Source: Luteolibacter sp. LG18 (GTDB lineage Bacteria; Verrucomicrobiota; Verrucomicrobiia; Verrucomicrobiales; Akkermansiaceae). Taken from it: a stretch of DNA of 64,000 nt. The notes beneath the pieces are model-generated. The model searched no databases. It was not told the DNA's origin and worked only from the letters and a program-made list of their open reading frames with translations. Of the stretch, positions 43,874-51,206 are shown one piece after another (the first letter of the stretch is position 1; every line of letters starts with the position of its first letter). The stretch lies in NCBI RefSeq assembly GCF_036322585.1, contig NZ_AP024600.1, forward strand, positions 5,332,001-5,396,000, in the 5' to 3' direction. The position numbers and the translations under genes were made by a program.

Positions 43874-45595
43874 TCAAGGAGCTGCGGTGGCTTTGACACG
43901 GAGGAAGCCCTTCGCCCCCCGTGACAGGGGGCCGTCAAGCCAGCCATCGAGCCGGAAGGTCCGATACGTCCATCCCGAGTGGAGCGTCGGCATCTCCGGC
44001 TCTCCGGAGAGCGCGGGAATGATTTCGTAGACGCTCTGGTCGAAAGTCACCAGATCGTTCGATCCTCCGATCTCATAGGCGATCCCGTCGCTCGCCACGG
44101 TGGCGGTCGCCGGGGCGGCACCGGTGAACGACGCGCCATTGCGAACCGGCAGAGTGACGACCAATGCCCGGTCCCCTCCCACCTGTTCGATGCGGGTGCG
44201 CATCTTGCCGGTGGCCTTTCCCTCCTCCGGGTTGCCGTCGAGGGCGAACTCCTCGATGTTGGTGGCTCCGTCATGATCCGGATCGGCACCCTTCCCGGCA
44301 TCGCTCCCACTGAGAGCCGCGAACTGGGAAATCCACTGGAGATAAGGATCGGGAACGACCACCAGAAAGCCGCTCCCGGTGATTTCGGCGCGTTCAAACT
44401 GGGCACCCGAACCCTGGGCCCCATAGATTCCCGCCGCCATCGATTGGGCACCGATCTTCAGCCCAGCCACCTGGTCCGTCGCGGAGTATAAAAGATCCAA
44501 TGTCGCGCCGGCGGCAATCTCGACGGAGGATCGGTCATTGAGGGTCGGAGTCTGCAACCTTAGCACACCCTCCAGAACCCGGGTCGATCCGGTGTAGGTG
44601 TTGGCTCCCCTCAGCAGAAGCGGCCCGGCACCGCTCTTGGTCAGTGAACCGGAGCCGCCAACAGCAGACGTAACGTCGAGCAAAGCGGGGGATTTGTTGC
44701 ACCAGATCTGATTCGCTCCGAGAATGATTCCGCCCGTGGCGATCGTCAGCCCGCTGGCCGCCCCATCCAGCCAGATACCCCCCTCTCCAATCGTCAGGCT
44801 CTGGGCCCCGCCGATCACCACCAGTCCCGTCCCCGCGGTGACCACCACGGATTTCACATGCTGGTTCGCCCCGATCACGTTCGACAGGTTGGCGGCCCCG
44901 CTGGCAGCGAAAGCGATACCGGCGGAGCCATCGGTGGGCAGCGCTCCACCGGGGACCGAGCCATCCATGCTCGTGGTCCAGTTGAGCGAAGTCCATTGCT
45001 CGTCCACATCGCCCTTCCAAAAGAAGTTCGAGACGGGACTGGCCGTGGTGGTGAAGTTATCGACGTAGAACACGGCCTCCGTCGAAGTGGAGCCACCATT
45101 GCCATAACCGAATCTCAGGACGATCTGGCCCCAATTCCCGCTGGCCATCGCAGAGGCTTGGGACGGGGTGAGCGGAAAGGACAGCGTTTGCGGGGAGCCG
45201 TCCACCGCCACCGTGCGGGTCGCCAATCCGGTCCACCCGACGTTCTCGCCCTGGATGATGACCTCCACCTCGGGATTCGCCCACCATGAAGTGTAGCCCG
45301 GATTCGGATAGAAGACATCCAACCGGAGCTCCGTGGCGTTGGTGAAAAGAGCCTGGCGTTGCCCGGGGGACAAATTGACCGTCGTGCCGACGTTCCACCA
45401 CATGCCGCTCATCGGCTGGGTAACCGCGAGGGACTTGACTCCTTCGGTCGCGCCGGTCGTGGAGGTCGCCACGGAGTTTGGCGAATCCGCGGACCACCCT
45501 TCGGTGCCGGACTCCCAGGTGAAAAGAGGAGCCGCGGAACCAATGGAGGCCGCGCACGCCGCGGCGAGGAAACAGATCGAAGCCTTGGACTTCAT
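43874..45595 (-). CDS. Secreted protein with carbohydrate-binding-like and PATR domains
   Basis: A 573-aa protein with signal peptide (MKSKASICFLAAACAASIGS). Residues ~22-190 form a beta-sandwich with exposed aromatics (FTWESGTEGWSADSP, MWWNVGTTVNLSPGQ, PGYTSWWANPEVEV, VFYVDNFTTTASP) like a CBM. Residues ~195-420 form a beta-helix-like region with an autotransporter-associated repeat (GSGSLTKSGAGPLLLRGANT, then YTGSTRVLEGVLRLQ). Then YLQWISQFAALSGSDAGKGA and DPDHDGATNIEEFALDGNPE give the Ca-binding-type C-terminal segment and a final beta domain. It has no catalytic motif and is probably a cell-surface glycan-binding protein of the cluster. The element at 45771-45809 lies upstream. Confidence 0.75.
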   Translation of the reverse strand: MKSKASICFLAAACAASIGSAAPLFTWESGTEGWSADSPNSVATSTTGATEGVKSLAVTQPMSGMWWNVGTTVNLSPGQRQALFTNATELRLDVFYPNPGYTSWWANPEVEVIIQGENVGWTGLATRTVAVDGSPQTLSFPLTPSQASAMASGNWGQIVLRFGYGNGGSTSTEAVFYVDNFTTTASPVSNFFWKGDVDEQWTSLNWTTSMDGSVPGGALPTDGSAGIAFAASGAANLSNVIGANQHVKSVVVTAGTGLVVIGGAQSLTIGEGGIWLDGAASGLTIATGGIILGANQIWCNKSPALLDVTSAVGGSGSLTKSGAGPLLLRGANTYTGSTRVLEGVLRLQTPTLNDRSSVEIAAGATLDLLYSATDQVAGLKIGAQSMAAGIYGAQGSGAQFERAEITGSGFLVVVPDPYLQWISQFAALSGSDAGKGADPDHDGATNIEEFALDGNPEEGKATGKMRTRIEQVGGDRALVVTLPVRNGASFTGAAPATATVASDGIAYEIGGSNDLVTFDQSVYEIIPALSGEPEMPTLHSGWTYRTFRLDGWLDGPLSRGAKGFLRVKATAAP

Positions 45596-45770
45596 GGGTA
45601 TTTTCGGGGGTTAGGACGATTGGGTTTTTCGCGAGGAATCGGGTTCATCCGACGCGGCGGGGCGCGTGATGAATGCCGGGAAAGCAGGTCTCGACACACG
45701 GAGTGACGACCGGTCTTCCAAATGTGGCTTATCCGGTATGGGAACACAGAGTTCCGGGGCGGTCCACGTC

Positions 45771-45809
45771 GCCAAGGAGTGGTTTTTATCCCCCCCGATC
45801 AGGGGATGC
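45771..45809. promoter_or_regulatory. Recurrent 39-nt element upstream of the PATR gene
   Basis: Matches 31 of 39 positions with 38443-38481, including GGAGTGGTTTT and the CCCCCCGAT.AGGGGAT.. core. It is ~175 bp before the PATR start on the minus strand and ~77 bp before the broken HEAT-like gene on the plus strand, so it could serve either. Confidence 0.5.
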
Positions 45810-45885
45810 CCGCCCGCGTTCGAAGGGACCTCAAGGAAGAGATCTCCCGGATCACACGTCTCCCATTGACGCGGACGGGCCGGGC

Positions 45886-46612
45886 ATGCGGGGATGGGGA
45901 TGGAGCCTTGACCCGGACGCAGGCGGAGGCACCACCGTGATTCTCGCCCGGTTCCGCGAACTCGCCGACCCTCACCAGCCACATCCGAAGACCGACGGCT
46001 GGAAACAAACCGTTTTCGCATACATCAATGCGAATCCTCACACCTTCCGGCAGAATGCCATTCTAGCCATCCCCACACCGGTTCCAGCCGAATTCGAGCC
46101 GGCATTGATGAAAGCCCTGGAAGACCCGGACTGGGGCGTCCTGCGCTCCGCCTGCGAGGTGGCGGGAAAGTCAGGACGCACGGCATTCATCCGGCCGCTC
46201 TGCCGCATCGTGGAAACCACCCATGAAACCTTCGTCCAATCCGCCGCGAGCTCCTCCGCCCAAGCCCTCGGAGCGCGGGTGGAATTGTGGGAAGCCTGGT
46301 GCGAAGTGATCACCGATCAGGACTTCATGTCCGAGGCCCTGACGCAACTGGCCCTTGGGCCCCTCCATCTGCCCTCGAAATCCAGCAGTGGAAACAGCAA
46401 CTTCACCCGCGAGCAACGGTTCGCCATCCGCAATGCCTGGCGCAAGTTCGTCCGGAATCGCCTAGGGCGAACGGCTGCCCACCGACGATCTCACCGTATC
46501 CCCTGCCCTGACAGGTTCTGATTTCGATGCCACCGATCCCGCCATCCGCTTTTCCCTTCCCGATGGAAAGTCGTGGCCCCGCTCTCCTGTCGGACGTGAG
46601 GCCAGCCATTGA
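45886..46612 (+). pseudogene. HEAT-like gene broken by a frameshift
   Basis: From ATG 45886 (MRGWGWSLDPDAGGG) a helical protein is encoded (VILARFRELADPHQ, FEPALMKALEDPDWGVLRSA, AFIRPLCRIVETTHETFVQS, LWEAWCEVITDQDFM), resembling HEAT-type repeats. At about 46463 the frame must shift by one base: the sensible continuation is GERLPTDDLTVSPALTGSDF, DATDPAIRFSLPDGKSWPRS, ending TGA at 46610-46612. In the original frame it degenerates into TAAHRRSHRIPCPDRF. Either a recent indel or a sequencing error. The longer open frame from 45673 is not protein-like. Function unknown. Confidence 0.6.
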
Positions 46613-46747
46613 CTCTTAGAAGGAGAAGGCCTCGTTGGGGAACTTGCCCACATTCAAACGCTCTATCGGGAATTGAAAGCTCTATGCCGCCGAAGGAAAC
46701 TCCGGCGGATCGTCAGTTCGCGATTGCCATGTCAATCGACCAATCCC

Positions 46748-48865
46748 TCATCGGACGACCACGATCTCACCAGGCCGGGTATCCCTTTCGATCATCGCGC
46801 CGTCTTTCGGATTCAGGAGCCGCAGTTTGCCACCTACCGTGGATTCGACACTCAAGCGGACCACCTCCCCTCCCTTTTGCTCCGCACTGACCAGGAATCC
46901 ACCCTGTGCGCGTAGTTTGGCGAAGGCCGCATCCTGGTCTTTCGGCCATGCGGGGAATACCCGAATGACATCGCCCACGCTTTGCAACAGAAGCTCGCCC
47001 GTCAGCCCGGCGAAAGCCCAGCTCTCCGCTACATACGAACCATGGCCGGGCCACTTGGCGAAAAGACCGTTCGGCGTCAGCAATTTTGAAAAATACTCCC
47101 TCGATGCGGTATAGGCTTCCGGCATCGAGAACCGTGCACGTGCTACATTGACCATGATGTGTGCGTTGTCGTCGCGATATTTGATCCAACGTAACGTCCG
47201 TTCGAAGCGTTCCTTTTCCGCGACCGGCGAGAACCAGGTGATCTGGTCGGCGGGAAAGACCGGCACGGTGGGTGACGCGACATTGTGCTGCTTCACTGCA
47301 TCCGCATCCGCGCCCCTCCAGTTGGCAATGATGGTGCCCTCCGGAATCGAGGTGCTCTCGTAGTCCGGCACACGGGCCAACTGATTACCCCAACGCTTCG
47401 CCAGCTTGGCATCACGACCAAGCAAACGGGCCGCTTCCGAGGCCGTGGTGAGAAGAAACCTGAAATAGGCTATGTCCACCGGGTTGTTGAACGAACCGAA
47501 CGAACCATGCTCGGGATTGTAACTGGGGCCGAGTTCTCCGGCGCGGCACTGTTCCAGCACGTTGGCGTAGAACTCCGCACCATCCCGCAACAGTGGATAC
47601 ACCGATTCCAGGTATCGTCGATCCGGTGAGTATTTGTATCGCAACCACAGGTTTTGAAGCCCCCAGCCGGTGCAGCCCAGAGTATAGGTCCAAGGCACGT
47701 AGCAGATCTGCCGGGCATTATGGCTCTTGGCCGCCTCGGGCCGGACCAGATGCTCCGGCCCGAACAGATTGAGAGGAAGGAACAAACCTTCAACACCATA
47801 GGTTTCCTTCGCCAGCCACCGGCCACGCGGCGCGTAAGACTCGAGAAAACGCACGTAGGGCTCCATTTCGTCCACATGATTGGAGACGAACATGGGCCAG
47901 AACGTCTGCTCGAAATTATAATTGAGCGTGGGTGCACCGTGCCAACCGGTCTTATCGCTGGCGAGCCCCGCGAACAAGGTCACCGGCATGGCTGTGCCCG
48001 CCCTACAGAAGCAACGCATGTAATAGAGGTTCCGATACCACGCGTCCTGGAAAAATCGATCGCCCAACTTGACGCCCGAAGCAGACCAAAATTTCGTCCA
48101 TACTTCTTCATGGTTTAAGATCAAATCTCCTGCCAAAGCTTCGCGGGCCGAGCCGATGGCCTTCTCAAGCACGGGACCCTTCACATCGAATGACGTCACC
48201 ATCGATACAGCCTTCCGGTTGCCATGGGTCGCCACCGCCAGGGCGTATTCCATTCCCATGTAGTCCACGTCCCCCGGCATCGTCATGTGCAGCCACCTCA
48301 CGCCATCGGTCTCACCGGACTTCGCCAGCGGCAGTTGTTCAGCTTTCACTTCCTCCAACAAGACGGGGTCCGGAGTATCGATGAGGATGACGTTGCGGTC
48401 GGCCAAAACGCGCACCTGGGTGCCATCGACGGTGGCGACCGCCCGGCGCAGGTCGAGGCGGGCATTGGCCACGCAGCGTCCGGGTACCGGAGTCCCGATC
48501 GTGATCACCGCCGCACAACGGGGTTGGGGATAAGGATGATTCGACCAGCTCGGCACCTTGTTGGTCCCACCGGTCCAAGTGCGCTCCCGGAGATCCACCT
48601 TCAGAAGCGGTGGATCTCCTGAAGTGTCGATCCGGGCATCCCACAGATCATTTTTCGAAACCCGGAGGCAAGGCACCCCGCCACGATCCCACAAGAGCGC
48701 ATTCAGATCTCCATTGCCCAGCGGCAGAGCCTGAGTCGCGATGTCATCGAATCTGTCCTGCACCACCGCGGCGTCATCAAGGACTTCGGGAAACGGCAAG
48801 GGTTCCGCGGTCAACAAGGCCGCGGTGGCCATGAGGCAGGTGAGGGTGGATAGCCAATGGATCAT
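46748..48865 (-). CDS. GH95-like (DUF5703) secreted glycoside hydrolase
   Basis: ATG 48865 (MIHWLSTLTCLMATAALLTA, a signal peptide) gives 705 aa; a frame open to 49093 runs into repeat remnants and is rejected. The N-terminal beta-supersandwich (ATQALPLGNGDLNALLWDRG, VSKNDLWDARIDTSGDP) is the DUF5703/GH95-type start. An alpha/alpha-toroid follows (WYRNLYYMRCFCRAG, NYNFEQTFWPMFVSNHVDEM, WTYTLGCTGWGLQNLWLRYK, ARFSMPEAYTASREYF), then a C-terminal beta-domain (GGKLRLLNPKDGAMI). GH95 enzymes are alpha-L-fucosidases or galactosidases, so activity toward terminal fucose or galactose of xyloglucan is plausible beside GH74/GH44, but the subfamily is not settled. A GC-rich hairpin (CCGCCG/CGGCGG near 46685-46708) follows the stop. 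Confidence 0.75.
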   Translation of the reverse strand: MIHWLSTLTCLMATAALLTAEPLPFPEVLDDAAVVQDRFDDIATQALPLGNGDLNALLWDRGGVPCLRVSKNDLWDARIDTSGDPPLLKVDLRERTWTGGTNKVPSWSNHPYPQPRCAAVITIGTPVPGRCVANARLDLRRAVATVDGTQVRVLADRNVILIDTPDPVLLEEVKAEQLPLAKSGETDGVRWLHMTMPGDVDYMGMEYALAVATHGNRKAVSMVTSFDVKGPVLEKAIGSAREALAGDLILNHEEVWTKFWSASGVKLGDRFFQDAWYRNLYYMRCFCRAGTAMPVTLFAGLASDKTGWHGAPTLNYNFEQTFWPMFVSNHVDEMEPYVRFLESYAPRGRWLAKETYGVEGLFLPLNLFGPEHLVRPEAAKSHNARQICYVPWTYTLGCTGWGLQNLWLRYKYSPDRRYLESVYPLLRDGAEFYANVLEQCRAGELGPSYNPEHGSFGSFNNPVDIAYFRFLLTTASEAARLLGRDAKLAKRWGNQLARVPDYESTSIPEGTIIANWRGADADAVKQHNVASPTVPVFPADQITWFSPVAEKERFERTLRWIKYRDDNAHIMVNVARARFSMPEAYTASREYFSKLLTPNGLFAKWPGHGSYVAESWAFAGLTGELLLQSVGDVIRVFPAWPKDQDAAFAKLRAQGGFLVSAEQKGGEVVRLSVESTVGGKLRLLNPKDGAMIERDTRPGEIVVVR

Positions 48866-49041
48866 CGCTGGGGAAATTGGTGTATTCTCCAGATACGCAC
48901 GCTTTCCCGCCCACGATCTCCCCATCCGGTTTCCGTGGTTAACACGACGTCCCTTTCCCGGGAAATCGAGTGGGACGGCTCCACCTTTCAACCTGAACAA
49001 AAACCAGCCCGCATCTATCCCATGGCTTCTGCAGGAGCTAG

Positions 49042-49224
49042 TTAATTGGCTGTAGCGTGGACTTCGGCAAGACCAGCAAGTCGCTGGGGGCAAACCGCGG
49101 CGTTCACGCCGAGCTTGATGATGACCAGCACGGAGCCGTCCTTCTGAAGTTTGGTTTCATATTCCACCCGCACGGTGGTGCGGCCCTTGCGACGGAACTC
49201 CACGGAGTTTAAGATACCCATCAC
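49042..49224 (-). pseudogene. Fragment of the repeat-associated secreted-protein gene
   Basis: The minus strand reads MGILNSVEFRRKGRTTVRVE and YETKLQKDGSVLVIIKLGV, homologous to the C-terminal region of the gene at 49629-50434, then diverges (NAAVCPQRLAGLAEVHATAN) to a stop. It has no N-terminal part. It lies between the GH95-like start and repeat copy B's hairpin. Confidence 0.65.
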
Positions 49225-49226
49225 CT

Positions 49227-49267
49227 AAATGTCCCGCCGGGAATAGTGAGTTCCCGGCGGGACATTT
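49227..49267. terminator. Perfect 17-bp hairpin, repeat copy B
   Basis: AAATGTCCCGCCGGGAA / TTCCCGGCGGGACATTT around a 7-nt loop (TAGTGAG). It has A/T tracts at both ends, so it can act in both directions. Confidence 0.75.
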
Positions 49268-49564
49268 TCCCACGGTCGCGCCAGCGACCCTCCCGGAATC
49301 GAGAGCGTGTTGGGACTCCCCCCGGAACCCTCAGCCCCCAATTCAAGCCCAGAAAATCACAGCATCATTTCATTTCAAGGCACTTTGCATTTATCGACAT
49401 CCAAACCTTTCATCGTGAAGTCATTACCTCTTGGAAAGAAGCCGGGCAGCGACAGCGCTCTGGCGAACGGCAGCTTCCCCTAAAAAGCCTCGTAGGCGAA
49501 CATGGACATGCTTGCGTCGGTTTTCCATCCCACCGCGGCCCCACCGAGATAAAAAAGAATAGGC

Positions 49565-49595
49565 CCCCGCCGGAGCTTCCTCCGGCGGGGTGGCG
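49565..49595 (-). terminator. Intrinsic terminator after the repeat-associated gene
   Basis: CCCGCCGGA / TCCGGCGGG with a GCTTCC loop, followed on the minus strand by a TTCTTTTTTATC tract. It lies ~35 bp after the stop at 49629, matching the terminator of copy A. Confidence 0.75.
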
Positions 49596-49628
49596 GGATT
49601 CGTTGGAGATGGGAGAATTTTGGCCGAT

Positions 49629-50434
49629 CTATGGCTGCTGCAGCACGTAGTCGATCAACTGGAGCGTCGGCTTCGGCAGCACCAGCACGTTGATCTCCTT
49701 GCACGTCGCCGAGGTGGAACCGCGGCGCTCTTCCACGCCGAGCTTGGTGATGACCAGCGCCGAACCGTCCTTCTGCGGCTTGGTTTCATACTGCACCACG
49801 GCGGTGGTGCTGCCTTTGCGGCGGAACTGCACGAAGTTGAAGATCCCGATGCCCATGTCCCGCACGGAGTGGTTCGGCGGAGCTTCGCAGCAGTACTGCA
49901 GGGCCACCACTTGGTCGAGCGGGTCGGTCACGATGTAGAGCCGGTTGAAGGTCACGCCGGTCATCCCGACCGGGAAGTCGAACGAACCATCGTAGGAGTG
50001 GTAGTAGAAGCTCTTCTTCGGGAAGCCGGGCATGCCAACCGGCACCCGGGCCTTGGCGGGCTTGAGCCCTTTCAACTGCGGCACCGCATCCACGAAGGTC
50101 GGCAAGGCCGTAAGGTAGGGCTGCGAGAGGATCGTGCTGCCGCTGCCGAAATCGGACTGGGCGTGAGGAGGCAGCTTCCACGTTCCCACCCCCGCCATCA
50201 CCGGGCGCAGGACGGTGGCAAGGTCCTCGGAGGCGGTCTTGTATTCCTTGTTGTCCGCCCAGCCGGGATCGAGGCTAATGCGGGCGTAGTCCGCCGGATG
50301 TTGCAGGAAGTTCTTCCGCACCTCAGCCAACCGGGTGGACTCGCCTTCGATCAAAGGCGTGAGGGCGGGCGCGGCTCGGCCCAAGCGACTGGCAGCAGAC
50401 TGAGGATGACGAGGAAGGAGGAGAAACGGATCAT
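49629..50434 (-). pseudogene. Secreted hypothetical protein, frameshifted near its start
   Basis: ATG 50434 begins a signal peptide MIRFSSFLVILSLLPVAWAE, but this frame ends at a stop at 50351. Adding one base near 50375 would continue as AAPALTPLIEGESTRLAEVR and on through RISLDPGWADNKEYKTASED, KARVPVGMPGFPKKSFYYHS, GMTGVTFNRLYIVTDPLDQV to PTLQLIDYVLQQP, about 269 aa. The body is well preserved, so a single recent deletion or sequencing error is likely. I do not recognise the family. Its 3' end is the part duplicated at 10474-10659 and, in fragments, at 9953-10066 and 49042-49224, so it belongs to a locally multiplying family. Confidence 0.65.
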
Positions 50435-50520
50435 GGTGAAATGAGGGTGAGAATGAAATGCGGCCACCGCGGGCCGCGGACAGGCAACGGAGCTTCGTGA
50501 CACACCAGCGACGGGGACCG

Positions 50521-50841
50521 TCAGGTCGGCGGAGCCATGCCGAAGAACTGCCACAGCGGAATCCAATCGGCCGCCCTTCATGCCACACCAAGTCGGGAGG
50601 GCAGTAGCAGGCCGCCTTGCAACATGGAGCCGACTTGGTCGGTGGTGAATGGCCCCGCCTGCTTGCCGTCCTTGCCGATGAAGAGGCTCGGAAGGTGATT
50701 GGCTTGCGGCGGCACGCATACCGGAGGAGCAACCGCCACCGGGAACGGCGGCGGTTGCGCTGGCTGGGGTGGAGCGGCAGTAACCCGGCGAGCGGCTGTC
50801 CGGCGGGAGGGCTTGGTCAGCGCCCACGGAGTCACCACCAA
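50521..50841 (-). pseudogene. GYF_2/DUF4339-domain protein with two frameshifts
   Basis: A proline-rich linker (APPQPAQPPPFPVAVAPPVC) leads to SLFIGKDGKQAGPFTTDQVG and SMLQGGLLLPS, the start of a GYF_2 domain. The domain then continues in a second frame as DLVWHEG and in a third as DWIPLWQFFGMAPPT with TGA at 50521-50523. One extra C and one missing base explain this. GYF_2 domains usually sit in membrane or envelope proteins; the upstream part is not clear. It lies directly upstream of the frameshifted gene at 49629-50434 and may once have formed an operon with it. Confidence 0.65.
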
Positions 50842-51206
50842 GCGCCCCCTTCATGAACTGCGCAAGGAGGTCGGCGGCTTCGTTGTCACGCCGACATCCG
50901 CACCACCGCCGCCCACAACCGCGACAGGAAGCGGAAAGCCCTGGATCCCGTGGAATGATTGATCTCGTTTCAGCCTACCCATCTTGCCCCTTTTCCGTAT
51001 TTGGCAATGTGGCGATAGAGGTCCGCGGCAGGCCCTACCGGAGACGTCGAAATGATTCGGGAGCACCAGGTGGATTATACCACTGGAAATCGACGCACGC
51101 CGAACATCCGAAGACCCTTTGAATTTCCTGTTTCCCAAACAGTTTCCATTTCCAAAAGGCCCGCCATTGAGATAACTGCAAGATTGATCACCCCATCTGT
51201 TGTCCA
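50842..51206. other. Intergenic region before the EPS operon
   Basis: 365 bp between the broken GYF gene and the hybrid kinase. No supported ORF. It should contain the EPS-operon promoter; I see no clear motif or strong palindrome. Confidence 0.45.

Larger units (their letters stand above)
49106..49812. repeat. ~0.7-kb duplicated block, copy B
   Basis: Direct-orientation counterpart of 9953-10659, better preserved: its hairpin at 49227-49267 is perfect and its right end continues into the body of the gene at 49629-50434. This suggests copy B is the source and copy A the derived, truncated copy. It occupies most of the 48866-49628 gap, which otherwise holds only the GH95-like promoter region. 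Confidence 0.85.

Noticed and set aside
46617..46690. Short coding-like stretch (GEGLVGELAHIQTLYRELKA)
   Set aside because: Looks protein-like, possibly a transposase or helical-protein tail, but too short and without start, stop or context to assign.
48866..49093. Upstream extension of the GH95-like gene
   Set aside because: Runs into decayed repeat sequence; the ATG at 48865 gives a proper signal peptide.
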